Part shown: positions 15,865-24,341 of the stretch, piece by piece
How positions within the stretch are numbered: the first letter of the stretch is position 1
Layout of the letters: every line of letters begins with the position of its first letter
The notes under the pieces: model-generated
Database searches by the model: none
Told to the model about the DNA's origin: nothing
Seen by the model: only the letters and a program-made list of their open reading frames with translations
DNA from: JAEMQF01 sp963791595
Lineage (GTDB): Bacteria; Pseudomonadota; Gammaproteobacteria; Burkholderiales; Burkholderiaceae_C
Direction: 5' to 3'
Assembly (NCBI GenBank): GCA_963791595.1
Contig: CAWBTF010000001.1
Location: 1 to 64,000, forward strand
Length of the DNA: 64,000 nt
Program-made: the position numbers and the translations under genes

Positions 15865-17223
15865 ATGATCGAATTCCGCATGCCGTCGCTCGGCTCCGAC
15901 ATGGACGAGGGCAAGCTGCTGAAGTGGCTGGTGCAACCGGGTGACACGGTTCACAAGGGGCAGGTGATCGCCGTCGTCGATACGTCGAAGGCGGCGATCG
16001 ACGTCGAATGCTGGAGCGAGGGCGTGGTGCGCGCGCTGCTGGTCGAGCCCGAGGCGGTGATTCCGGTGGGAACGCTGATGGCCGTGCTGCGCGCGCCGGG
16101 CGAGCGCACCGAGGAGGTGGACGCTCAGGTGGCGGCGATTCTCGCGGCACGCGGCGGCGCGTCGGCGGCAGGCGCCGACGCCGCGCCGCCGCGTGCCGAG
16201 GCGATGGTGCAAACCGGCGCCGCCGCGGACACGGTCGCGGCAAGCGCCGCGCGGAACGCGGGGCTCGAAGCCGAGCGCGAGGGCGGCGCCAACCGAGGCG
16301 TCGAACGCCGCCGGATCTCGCCGGCGGCGCGCCGGCGCGCGCATGAACTCGGTGTGGACGTGGAGTCGGTTCGCGGCAGTGGGCCGGACGGTGCGGTGAC
16401 GCTGAGCGACGTGGAAACACATGCGGCACAGGCGGGCGCGGCGGCGCCGGCCGCACCTGTCAGCGCGAATGTCCCGGTGGCGCCGACGGCGAGCACCGGC
16501 GCCGCGTCGCGCGCCCGCGAGATGCGAAGAGTCATCGCGGCGGCGATGGCGCGTTCCAAGCGCGAGATTCCGCACTACTACCTCGCCGAGGACATCTTGT
16601 TCGCGAACGCCGCGGCGTGGCTCGCGCAGCGCAACGCCGGACTGCCGGTCACGCAACGCCTGTTGCCTGCGGCTCTGTTGATCAAGTCGGTTGCGGTGGC
16701 TTTGCATCGTTACCCGGAATTCAATGGATTCTGGCGCGACGGCGGGTTCAATGCCGCGGGCGGCGTGCACCCCGGCGTGGCGATCTCGCTGCGCGAGGGC
16801 GGCCTCATCGCGCCGGCTTTGCACGACGCCGCGGCGCTGGACATCGCGGCGCTGACGCGCGCGCTGCTCGACCTCGTGAAACGCACGCGCGCCGGCAGCC
16901 TGCGCAGCTCGGAGCTGAACGAGGCGACGATCACGATCACGAATCTCGGCGAACAGGGCGTGGGTAGCGTCTTCGGCGTGATCTATCCGCCGCAGGTGGC
17001 GCTGGTGGGCTTTGGCCGCGTGACGCTGCGGCCCTGGGCCGGCGAAAGCGGCGAGGGTGGCGGCGCTGCCGTGAGCGCCTTGCCCGTCGTCACGGCAAGC
17101 CTGGCCGCCGACCACCGCGTCAGCGACGGCCACCGCGGTGCGCTGCTGCTCGCCGCGATCCGCGAGCTGCTGCAAGACCCGCAGGCGCTCGATGCCCCCA
17201 TGCAGCCACCGGAGACGCCATGA
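15865..17223 (+). CDS. Dihydrolipoamide acyltransferase (E2 component of a 2-oxoacid/acetoin dehydrogenase)
   Basis: A 452-residue E2 subunit. The single lipoyl domain carries Lys42 in VDTSKAAID. The peripheral subunit-binding domain is at about 150-190 (ISPAARRRAHELGVDV, RGSGPDGAVTLSDVE). The C-terminal catalytic domain ends with His417 and Asp421 in DHRVSDG, the HxxxDG acyltransferase site. An Ala/Pro-rich linker separates the domains. ATG at 15865 starts the lipoyl domain directly. No E1 or E3 genes are adjacent within the window, so this E2 is an orphan here, translationally coupled (ATGA overlap) to an acyl carrier protein. Acetoin (AcoC-like) or pyruvate specificity cannot be decided. 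Confidence 0.88.
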   Translation: MIEFRMPSLGSDMDEGKLLKWLVQPGDTVHKGQVIAVVDTSKAAIDVECWSEGVVRALLVEPEAVIPVGTLMAVLRAPGERTEEVDAQVAAILAARGGASAAGADAAPPRAEAMVQTGAAADTVAASAARNAGLEAEREGGANRGVERRRISPAARRRAHELGVDVESVRGSGPDGAVTLSDVETHAAQAGAAAPAAPVSANVPVAPTASTGAASRAREMRRVIAAAMARSKREIPHYYLAEDILFANAAAWLAQRNAGLPVTQRLLPAALLIKSVAVALHRYPEFNGFWRDGGFNAAGGVHPGVAISLREGGLIAPALHDAAALDIAALTRALLDLVKRTRAGSLRSSELNEATITITNLGEQGVGSVFGVIYPPQVALVGFGRVTLRPWAGESGEGGGAAVSALPVVTASLAADHRVSDGHRGALLLAAIRELLQDPQALDAPMQPPETP

Positions 17224-17489
17224 AGCGCGAAGAAATCACCCAGAAGCTGTTGCAGGCGCTGATCGATGTCGCGCCCGAAGTCGACGCGTCGGCGCTCGCG
17301 CCGGCGAAGTTGCTGCGCCAGCAGGTCGACCTCGATTCCGCCGACTGGCTGAACTTCCTCGTCGCCGTGCACGAACGCCTGGGGGTGGACATCCCCGACG
17401 CCGATGCAGCCAAGCTCTCGACGCTGGACAAGCTGGTGGACTATTGCGCGCAGCGACTGAACAACGGTGAGGCGTCGGCTGCGCATTGA
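17220..17489 (+). CDS. Acyl carrier protein-like protein
   Basis: An 89-residue protein with the acyl carrier fold. The 4'-phosphopantetheine site is Ser40 in VDLDSADWLNFL, where the usual DSL is DSA, and the helix III pattern DIPDADAAKLSTLDKLVDY follows. It overlaps the upstream E2 gene by four bases (ATGA), so the two are almost certainly cotranslated. No ketosynthase or other fatty-acid genes are nearby, which suggests an accessory carrier rather than the housekeeping ACP. It may accept acyl groups generated by the E2; that is speculation from gene order. Confidence 0.8.
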   Translation: MKREEITQKLLQALIDVAPEVDASALAPAKLLRQQVDLDSADWLNFLVAVHERLGVDIPDADAAKLSTLDKLVDYCAQRLNNGEASAAH

Positions 17490-17499
17490 GCGTCGTCAA
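17486..17499. promoter_or_regulatory. FNR-like palindrome TTGAGCGTCGTCAA
   Basis: TTGAG-N4-GTCAA, overlapping the stop codon of the ACP gene and lying 69 bp ahead of the ATG of the host-attachment gene. Possible separate promoter for that gene. Confidence 0.4.
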
Positions 17500-17567
17500 G
17501 CCGCGCGCGAGCCGCGAGCCTAGACTGGCACAGGCGAGGCGAGCGCTTCGAAGCGAAAGGAATGCAG

Positions 17568-18020
17568 ATGAAAAACTGGCTGGTGGTGGCCAACGCGGCC
17601 AAGGCGCGCGTGCTCGAGGAGTCGGACAAGCCAGGTGCTTACGTGCACGTGGCCGACTTGGTGCATCCGCAGAGCCGGCAGAAGGGCGTGGAGCTCAGCA
17701 GTGACCGGCCCGGCCACGCGAGCTCGCTCGGGCAGCGTTCGGGCGGCACGGCGTTTCCGAGCCGGACCGATGCGCGCGAGCGCGAACACGACCGCTTTGC
17801 GCGCGAAGTGGCGACCGCGCTGAACGACGGTGTCGCCGCAGGTCACTGCGCCGGCGTGATCCTGGTGGCGTCGAACCCGTTCCTCGGCCAGGTGAAAGCC
17901 CACCTGAGCGAGCAGGCGCGCAAGGCGCTGGTGCGCACCGTTGCGAGCGACTACACGGCGCTGCGCGACGCCGAACTGGCGCAGCGCCTGGCCGAGCCGC
18001 AGCCCAGCGACTCGGCTTGA
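17568..18020 (+). CDS. Host attachment family protein
   Basis: A 150-residue protein of the family annotated as required for attachment to host cells (first described in Agrobacterium). It is widespread in free-living proteobacteria, where its role is unclear. The family pattern is seen in WLVVANAAKARVLEES at the N-terminus, the long EHDRFAREVATALNDG helix, VILVASNPFLGQVKAHLS and ASDYTALRDAELAQRL near the end. It has no signal peptide. The second ATG is preferred because AAGGA sits six bases upstream of it. It is separated from the ACP gene by an FNR-like site. Confidence 0.8.
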   Translation: MKNWLVVANAAKARVLEESDKPGAYVHVADLVHPQSRQKGVELSSDRPGHASSLGQRSGGTAFPSRTDAREREHDRFAREVATALNDGVAAGHCAGVILVASNPFLGQVKAHLSEQARKALVRTVASDYTALRDAELAQRLAEPQPSDSA

Positions 18021-18092
18021 GCGCGGGCAGGCGCCCGGGCGAAGTGCCGCAGTGGCGCAGCCATGGCCCGCATCCTCGTCGTCTCTTGCAGC

Positions 18093-18586
18093 CGTTCGCT
18101 GCGCGGCCGCCAAGCTCCGCGCGAGGGCAGATGGCCCGGGGCGTGGAGCGAAAGCCTTCTGTCCGCGCAAGCCCAGCCCCCCAGCGACTGCGCCCCAGGG
18201 CGGTGGCGGCACCCCCGTTCTCCGGCCCACGCTCGCGGAGCACCACCGCGGCCCACAACGCACAACCGCGTCATCACCATCCAAGCGCACGAAGAGCCAG
18301 GACACCGCGAATGGGGCCTCCGCCCGGGGGCACCACCACCGCCCTGCTGCAACCCATGGTGGCGGGCGATGCGCAGGGGTGCCACCCAGTGGCCAGGGCA
18401 GGTGGCCCGGGGTACGGGCGGAGGCCCCATTCGCGGTGTCCTGGCTGCTCCCGCGCTTGGCTGGCGTTGAGGGCGCTGCGCGCCGTGAACCACATCGGGT
18501 GCCCCGCGAGCGTGGGCCGGAGAACGTACCCCGGGCCACCTGCCCTCGCGCGGAGCCAGGCATGCGCGCAGCGGCGAACGTCAGCA
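18093..18586. repeat. Nested palindromic repeat unit, copy 1
   Basis: Noncoding element of about 490 bp filling most of the 18.02-18.74 kb gap between converging genes. It is built of nested inverted arms: 18295-18326 pairs perfectly (32/32) with 18415-18446; 18217-18244 pairs with 18498-18525 (27/28); and an outer arm beginning GAGGGCAGATGGCCCGGGG near 18123 pairs loosely with 18525-18550. The whole can fold into one long branched hairpin. A second copy lies at 56588-57010 in opposite orientation and is similar over most of its length. Short peptides encoded in it show no family resemblance. The 18021-18092 and 18587-18742 flanks hold nothing recognisable. Confidence 0.8.
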
Positions 18587-18742
18587 TCGGGCCGAAATCG
18601 AACACTCCCAACACGTCGGTCTGATGCGATTGAACGCGAATCGCTATGAGGCCAGATCTTCAGCGGGAAAGAGGGATGCCTCAGCAGCGCCGACGGCGGT
18701 TGAGCGAAGTGCAGGATCGGGTCGGCATTCATCGTTGCTCAC

Positions 18743-19948
18743 TCACGCCGGCCCGCGAACGACCTTCAGCCGCTTGCCCTCGGCGACGCTGTCGCTCGGG
18801 TAGACGACCACGTGCTCGGTGCGCGCCAGACCCTCTTCGATGAACGCATCGCTGGCCGTGCGGCCGCCGAGCTTGACGCGCCGCTTCTGGGCGCGGCCGT
18901 CGGCGGCGACGAACACGGCCCATTGATCGCCATCGCGCAGCAGCGCGCCCACCGGAACGATCACCGCATCGGCGCGCTCGAAAACGACGATGCGCGCGTC
19001 GATGCGGAACTGGTCGCCGAGCTCGCGCCATTGCTGCGGCGGCGACACGATGTCGACGATCACGTTGATGCGCTGCTCCTCGACGCCGAGCGCCGAGACC
19101 TTGGTGAACGCCGACGGTTCGACGCGGCGCACGCGCCCCTGGAATCGCTGCCCGGCGCCGGCGTCGATGTCGACGCGCGCGCCGATGGCGATGCGTGCGC
19201 GTTCGGTGGACAGCACGTCGATCACGACCTCCAAATCGTGCGGGTCGCCGATTTCGAGCAGCGGTGTGCCCACGCCGACGACCGCCTCGCTTTCCTGGAG
19301 CACGCGCAGCACCTGGCCGTTCAGCGGCGCCTCGATCGTCCAAGCGGTGCCGGGCCGGCGTGTGGTGGCCGCTTCGCGCGCGCGCAGCAGCGCAGCGCGC
19401 GCCTGCGCCACGTCGTGCTCGGCGCCTTCCTGCGCGAAGCGCGCCGCGTCGAGTTCCTTGGCCTGCACGCGCGCGGCGAGCTGCGTCTGGTCGAGCGCGG
19501 CGGCGGCGACGAAGCCGTCGTCCTGAAGTTTCTTTTGCCGAGCCACGTCGGTGTTCGCCTGCTCGAGCGCGGCCTCGGCACGGGCCACCTTGGCGCGCGC
19601 CTGCTCGAGGTTCGCTTGCGCGGCGCCGATGCGCTCGTCGAGTTCGCGCGCGGTGCGCGCGTCGATCATCGCCGGCGCCGAAGGCGAGAGCACGGCGACG
19701 ATGGCGCCGGCACGCACCGGGTCGCCGGCCTTCAGGCGGATGCGCGCCAGGCGCCCGGCGAGCGGCGCCGAGACGATGTAGCGCTCGCGCACGCGCGTCT
19801 TGCCGTCTTCGTCGAGGGTCTGTTCGAAACGACCGATGCGCGCCTCGGCGGTTTCCACCATCACGGGCTGCGGCCGGAAGGCCCAGGCGAAGCTGCCGAG
19901 CAGCGCCGCGATTCCCGCCGCCATCAACGTCCATCGTTTGAATGTCAT
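18743..19948 (-). CDS. HlyD/RND-family membrane fusion protein
   Basis: A 401-residue periplasmic adaptor. It has an N-terminal membrane anchor (residues 8-24), a lipoyl-like half (VSAPLAGRLARIRLKAGDPV), a long coiled-coil hairpin rich in Ala/Gln/Arg at about 100-195, the second lipoyl half (WTIEAPLNGQVLRVLQES) and a beta-barrel with VVIDVLSTERARIAIG. It ends the operon ATPase-permease-adaptor on the minus strand, 12 bp after the permease gene. This gene order differs from the 6-9 kb cassette, where the adaptor comes first. The outer-membrane partner is not encoded here and the substrate is unknown. Confidence 0.88.
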   Translation of the reverse strand: MTFKRWTLMAAGIAALLGSFAWAFRPQPVMVETAEARIGRFEQTLDEDGKTRVRERYIVSAPLAGRLARIRLKAGDPVRAGAIVAVLSPSAPAMIDARTARELDERIGAAQANLEQARAKVARAEAALEQANTDVARQKKLQDDGFVAAAALDQTQLAARVQAKELDAARFAQEGAEHDVAQARAALLRAREAATTRRPGTAWTIEAPLNGQVLRVLQESEAVVGVGTPLLEIGDPHDLEVVIDVLSTERARIAIGARVDIDAGAGQRFQGRVRRVEPSAFTKVSALGVEEQRINVIVDIVSPPQQWRELGDQFRIDARIVVFERADAVIVPVGALLRDGDQWAVFVAADGRAQKRRVKLGGRTASDAFIEEGLARTEHVVVYPSDSVAEGKRLKVVRGPA

Positions 19949-19960
19949 GTCGCAACTCCG

Positions 19961-22321
19961 TCATTCACGTGTCTTGAGCACGCCGACGAGGTCGAGCTGG
20001 TCGACGCGGCGGCGCACGAACAAGGCGCTCGCCACGCCTGCGATCAACACGACGGCGCAGGCGAACGCGTAGGTGTGAGGCGCGATCACGAAGGGCAGCT
20101 TCATCTCCTGGCCCGCGGAGAGCTCCAGGATGCTCCACGACAGCCAATGGCCGATCACGCAGCCCAGCGGCAGCGCGAGCAGCACCTCGACGCCGAGCTC
20201 GCCGAGCAGCAGGCCCGAGACCTCGCCTCGCGTCGCGCCGAGCACGCGCAGGCTCGCTAGGTCCCAGGCGCGTTCTGCCAGCGCGATGCGCGCGTTGTTG
20301 TAGACCACGCCGATCGCGATCGCCGCGCCCATCACCGCGAGCACGCTGCTGAAGAACAGCACGTTGCGCGCGGTGTTCTCGCGCACGTGGCGGATCACCG
20401 GGCCGATTTCCATGACGCCGGCGACCCGCGGCGTTTCTTTCAACCGGCGCAGCAGGGCTTCGCGCTGCGCCGGGTCGATCAGCAGGCGCGCGCCGGACAA
20501 GGCATCGCCCTTACCGAGCAGGCGGTTCAGCGCGTCGCGATCCATCTGCAGCGGCATTTGCGTCAGCTCGAAGCTGAACGCCGCCACCCTGACGTCGGCT
20601 TGGGCGCGTGCGCCCTGCAAGACTTCGAGGTGAACGCTGTCGCCGAGCTTCAGACCCAGGCGCCGCGCCAGACGATCGTTCAACACCACGCCGCCGGCCG
20701 GCAGGGGCGCGTGGCGATAGCGCGCATCCAGCAACGGGCGCATTTGCGAATCGGGCGCGAGGCCGCCGACCGAGGTGCGATAGCTGCGTACGCCGTTCGT
20801 CAACCGCACCGGCGCGGTGCGTTCGGCCTCGGCGCGCAATACGCCGGGCAGTTGCGCGAAGTCGTAGAGCGCCGTGCTCGACACCGGCTCGGTGAGCAGC
20901 ACGCTCAGGTCCTGCCGATCGCGCATGCGGATCTCGACGTCGAGCAAGTGGTCCACCGAGTCGCGCCACCAGGTGCCGCCGATCATCACCGCGACCGCGC
21001 TGGCGATGCCGAAGATCGTCAGCAGCGCGCGCAGCGGCCGGCGCTCGATGTCGCGCAACACCATTCGCACCGAAGGCGAGTACAGGCGCCCGAGGCCGAT
21101 GCGCTCCATCAGCGTCGGCCCGAAGCTCGGCGGCGCGGGCGGGCGCATCGCTTCGGCCGGAGTCAGGCGCACGACGCGCAGCAGCGCGTTCAGCACCGCG
21201 AGCGCCGCCGCGGCGAGCGACAGCGCCACGGCCGACAGCGGAATCCACGCGAGCATCCGGTACTCGAAATTGGGGATGCGAAAGAACCGCGCATACATCT
21301 GCGTCACCGCGTGGCCGAAATAGGCGCCGCCGGCAATGCCGATCGGCGCCGCGATCAGCACGACGATCACCACGAACTTCAGGTAATGGCGGCCGAGCTG
21401 CGCGTCTTCGCAGCCCAGCGCCTTGAGCGCGGCGATCTGGCTGCGCTGCGTGCCGATCTGCCGCGTCAGCGCGACGTTCAGCAGGAACACCGCGACACCG
21501 AGCACGACGACCGGCAGCACCGTGCCGTAGACCTTCCACTGCTCGATTTCCTGCGTCAGCACGCGGTGCGACGGCAGGTCGCCGCGGCCATGCGCGCCGG
21601 TGAAGCCGTAGGCGTCGAGCTGGTGGTCGAGCGCGGCGATCACGGCGGGCTCTGACGCTCCAGGCTCCAAGCGCAGCGCGAGCGAATTGAAAGCGCCCTC
21701 CATGTTGAACGCCGCGGCGAGGCGCTTGTGCCCGACCCAGAAGATGCCGAAGCTGCGCTCGTCGCCGAAGCCGCCGCGCGTGGGGAAGATGAATTCGGGC
21801 GAGACGACGACGCCCACGATCTGAAGCGTCTCGCGCTTGCCGTTGAGCAGCGCGCCGATGCGGCTGCCGGGCTTCAGGCCGTGCGCGTCGGCGAAGGTCT
21901 CGTTGACCAGCGCCTGGTTCGACTCCGGCGCGTCGATCCACTCGCCGCGCAGCAGGGTCAGCCGGTTCATGCGCGGCAGCCCTTGGCGCGGCAGCGCGAT
22001 CAGATGGCCGGTGAGCGAATCGATCACACCCGGCAGGTCGAGCAACACGTCGGCACTCACCGTCGCTTCGAGTTCGGCGACGCCGGGGATCTCGGCGAGC
22101 TGCTGCGCCAGGCTCAGCGGCGCGCGCTTTCCTGTCGCGAAGACATGCGCGAAGCGATCGCGCTCGTAGTACGACGCCTGCAGCCAGCGCAGCGAGTCGT
22201 ACGCCGACAGCGAGCCGACGTAGCCGACGATGCCCGCGGCGACGACGAGCGCCACCGCGAGCACCTGGCCGCGCAACTGCCACAGGTCGTGCAGGAGCTT
22301 GCGGTCGAGCATGTTCAGCAT
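19961..22321 (-). CDS. ABC transporter permease with two FtsX domains
   Basis: A 786-residue permease of the large FtsX type. It has an N-terminal membrane segment (about 17-40), a periplasmic domain, three membrane segments at about 265-390, a second N-type segment near 440, another periplasmic domain, and three final segments at 665-775. ALKALGCEDAQLGRHYLKF in the first half and LRVLGATRGEVSGLLLGEL in the second are the conserved cytoplasmic coupling helices that touch the ATPase. Such duplicated permeases act with a LolD/MacB-type ATPase and a fusion protein, both encoded on either side. ATG start; Met4 is an alternative. Confidence 0.88.
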   Translation of the reverse strand: MLNMLDRKLLHDLWQLRGQVLAVALVVAAGIVGYVGSLSAYDSLRWLQASYYERDRFAHVFATGKRAPLSLAQQLAEIPGVAELEATVSADVLLDLPGVIDSLTGHLIALPRQGLPRMNRLTLLRGEWIDAPESNQALVNETFADAHGLKPGSRIGALLNGKRETLQIVGVVVSPEFIFPTRGGFGDERSFGIFWVGHKRLAAAFNMEGAFNSLALRLEPGASEPAVIAALDHQLDAYGFTGAHGRGDLPSHRVLTQEIEQWKVYGTVLPVVVLGVAVFLLNVALTRQIGTQRSQIAALKALGCEDAQLGRHYLKFVVIVVLIAAPIGIAGGAYFGHAVTQMYARFFRIPNFEYRMLAWIPLSAVALSLAAAALAVLNALLRVVRLTPAEAMRPPAPPSFGPTLMERIGLGRLYSPSVRMVLRDIERRPLRALLTIFGIASAVAVMIGGTWWRDSVDHLLDVEIRMRDRQDLSVLLTEPVSSTALYDFAQLPGVLRAEAERTAPVRLTNGVRSYRTSVGGLAPDSQMRPLLDARYRHAPLPAGGVVLNDRLARRLGLKLGDSVHLEVLQGARAQADVRVAAFSFELTQMPLQMDRDALNRLLGKGDALSGARLLIDPAQREALLRRLKETPRVAGVMEIGPVIRHVRENTARNVLFFSSVLAVMGAAIAIGVVYNNARIALAERAWDLASLRVLGATRGEVSGLLLGELGVEVLLALPLGCVIGHWLSWSILELSAGQEMKLPFVIAPHTYAFACAVVLIAGVASALFVRRRVDQLDLVGVLKTRE

Positions 22322-22368
22322 CGCGGCCTCGTATTCAGCATCGCGTACACCTTGGACTCACGTTGGGC

Positions 22369-23118
22369 TCACCAGGAGATCTGGTCCGGCCGCAGCTTCG
22401 CCGGATTGCGCTCGATCGACGCGATGCGCCCGTCGGCCATGCGCATCACGCGGTCGGCGATCTGCGCGATCGGCGCGTTGTGCGTGATCACGGCGGCGGT
22501 CGTGCCGAGCTCGGCGTTGATCTTCGCAATGACTTCGAGAACGATCTTGCCGGTGGCGAAGTCGAGCGCGCCGGTCGGCTCGTCGCACAGCAGCACGTCG
22601 GGGCGCTTCGCGATCGCGCGCGCGATCGCCACGCGCTGCTGCTCGCCGCCCGACATCTGCGACGGGTAATGGTCGAGCCGGTCGCCCAGGCCGACGAGGG
22701 CCAGCGCCTCCTCGGGCTTCATCGGGTGCGGCGACATCTCGGTGACGAGCGTCACGTTCTCGCGCGCCGTCAGCGACGGGATCAGGTTGTAGAACTGGAA
22801 TACGAAGCCGACGTGTTCGCGCCGGTAGCGCGTGAGTTCGGCGTCGCTCGCATGCGTCAGGTCATGGTCGCGCCACTTCGCGCTGCCGCCGCTCGGTGTG
22901 TCCAGCCCGCCCAGGATGTTCAGCAGCGTCGACTTGCCGCAGCCCGACGGGCCGAGCAGCACGACGAATTCCGACGCGTAGATGTCCAGGTCGACGCCGC
23001 GCAACGCGTGCACCTGCACTTCGCCCATCGTGTAGACCTTGGTGATGCCGCGCGCGCTGAACATCGGCGCGGCTCTCGTGCGCGCCGGCGCAGGAAGCAC
23101 AGGGGTGGCAAGGTCCAT
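22369..23118 (-). CDS. ABC transporter ATP-binding protein (LolD/MacB type)
   Basis: ATPase of about 249 residues. Walker A is GPSGCGKST, the signature MSGGEQQR, Walker B VLLCDEP and the H-loop VITHN. FQFYNLIPSLTARENV is the Q-loop block typical of MacB/LolD ATPases. Met at 23118 gives a 30-residue Pro/Ala-rich leader, and the Met at 23064 (MFSARGITKVY) is an equally possible start. It is the first gene of the second exporter operon; the permease follows after 47 bp. An imperfect FNR-like site lies 74 bp upstream of the chosen start. Confidence 0.9.
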   Translation of the reverse strand: MDLATPVLPAPARTRAAPMFSARGITKVYTMGEVQVHALRGVDLDIYASEFVVLLGPSGCGKSTLLNILGGLDTPSGGSAKWRDHDLTHASDAELTRYRREHVGFVFQFYNLIPSLTARENVTLVTEMSPHPMKPEEALALVGLGDRLDHYPSQMSGGEQQRVAIARAIAKRPDVLLCDEPTGALDFATGKIVLEVIAKINAELGTTAAVITHNAPIAQIADRVMRMADGRIASIERNPAKLRPDQISW

Positions 23119-23632
23119 GGTGGCGGCTGGGCCGTGGCACTCGGCCTGCGGCAAAGCCCGCCCACGTTAGCCGCAACGACCCACGATTGCCCTGAGCTGG
23201 GTCAAGCGACGAGGCCGCGGGTCGCGAGGTGGCGCGTCGTTTCATGGCCTTGCTTGATCGATCTCATCGGGCCGTCGCGCGTGTGCCTGTCGCGTGGCAT
23301 GTTCGCCCTGCCGGCGCAGGGGTCTGGGCAGGCACCTCGTGGGTAGATCCGGCATTGCCGGGCTGCTCAGTCCCTCGGTTCCGGCAGCGTTTGCGCCGCC
23401 TGGGGGCGCTCTGCATGTAACCGAACGCGAGGCGCGAGCCGGGCTCGGCACCGTGCTGCGCGCTGCGCGCGGGCGAGTTTCAGGCTGAACGCGTCGGTTT
23501 CATCGTGTTGCCGATCGCGGCGCTGTGCGAGCCTAGGATGCGCTGACCCCAACCGTAGAGCTTGGCCCGGCCGCTGCGTGTGAATCCCGTAGCCCGGTTG
23601 CTCCGCGAGCGAAATCAAAATTCGAGATCCCG
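23119..23632. other. Intergenic region, 514 bp, with one weak FNR-like site
   Basis: Divergent gap between the exporter ATPase gene and the hypothetical gene at 23.6 kb. It holds the FNR-like site at 23192-23205 and short open stretches in several frames, but none has a ribosome site or family resemblance. No repeat unit shared with the rest of the window was seen. Confidence 0.5.
23192..23205. promoter_or_regulatory. Weak FNR-like motif CTGAGCTGGGTCAA
   Basis: The right half (GTCAA) is perfect and the left half (CTGAG) is degenerate. It lies 74 bp ahead of the first gene of the second exporter operon, a position comparable to the better sites elsewhere in the window. Confidence 0.3.
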
Positions 23633-24286
23633 ATGAAACCCTCCATGCATGCCATGTCCCCCAGCGTGAGCGCCAACGGTCACGCCGTGAAGCGCTCGCC
23701 AAGCCAGATTGGCGGCGCGTCGACGCGGCGAACCGAGAATGCGAAGCCTGCCCCGCTCGCAACCCTGCTGCAAGGCCTGCGCTGGCTGCTCGCGGTGCGG
23801 CTGGGCATCCAGCGCCGCCGCGGCCGCTACATGCTGCAGATTTCGCTGCCCCAAACCGATCGCCCATCCGCGGATGCTGCCGTGGCGCGGCGAATTCCCA
23901 AACATCGGAGCGACGCGCTGCGCCGCGACTTCCTGCAGCTGCACGCGCTGCTGGCGCGTCACCCCGGGCTGCGCCAGTCGATGCCGCAGTTGAGCTACGT
24001 CGAGCGCACCTTGGCGCGTACCGGCTCGCGCGGGCTGCTGGCGACGCCCAAGCCGATGCTCGACAGCGCGCTCGAGCAGCTCGACACGGTCGAGCGCCAG
24101 TGGCGCGAAGTGCGCCTGGACGAACTTCGCGTCCGGCTCGAAAGCGCGGTGCGCGCGCTGGCTCGCCGTCCAAAGCAGTTCGAGGACAGCCGGCAGGTCG
24201 AAGTGTCGGAAGGCAGCCACTCGATGTTCGAGGAACTCGAGCGCAGCTGGACGGCGCCGGCACCGCTTTCGGACTCGGGCCACTGA
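23633..24286 (+). CDS. Hypothetical protein, 217 aa
   Basis: Protein not recognised. The coding strand is supported by codon bias and by an ATG after GAGATCCCG. It has a disordered, Ser/Pro/Lys-rich N-terminus (residues 1-45), a short hydrophobic helix (LLQGLRWLLAVRLGIQ, about 46-61), and a basic, helix-rich remainder with many Arg/Leu/Glu (ALRRDFLQLHALLARHPGL; ERQWREVRLDELRVRLESAVRAL). There are no cysteines, metal motifs or signal peptidase site. It is followed at once by the decayed B3/B4-domain gene on the same strand. A regulatory or scaffold role is possible but unsupported. Confidence 0.55.
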   Translation: MKPSMHAMSPSVSANGHAVKRSPSQIGGASTRRTENAKPAPLATLLQGLRWLLAVRLGIQRRRGRYMLQISLPQTDRPSADAAVARRIPKHRSDALRRDFLQLHALLARHPGLRQSMPQLSYVERTLARTGSRGLLATPKPMLDSALEQLDTVERQWREVRLDELRVRLESAVRALARRPKQFEDSRQVEVSEGSHSMFEELERSWTAPAPLSDSGH

Positions 24287-24341
24287 GCGCCCGAAGCGCG
24301 CGCGGCCTGCGCCGCAATCTCTGGGTCAACGTCTCGGCCTC

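Noticed and set aside
18060..18650. Small open frames inside the nested palindrome
   Set aside because: Similar short peptides occur on both strands because the sequence is self-complementary; no ribosome site, codon bias or family match supports them.
18743..23118. RND (AcrAB-like) efflux pump reading of the fusion protein
   Set aside because: The partner genes are an ABC ATPase and FtsX-type permease; no RND transporter gene is present.
23229..23420. 63-codon plus-strand frame in the 23.1-23.6 kb gap
   Set aside because: Low-complexity Arg/Pro/Ala peptide with no ribosome site; overlapping frames on the other strand are equally open.
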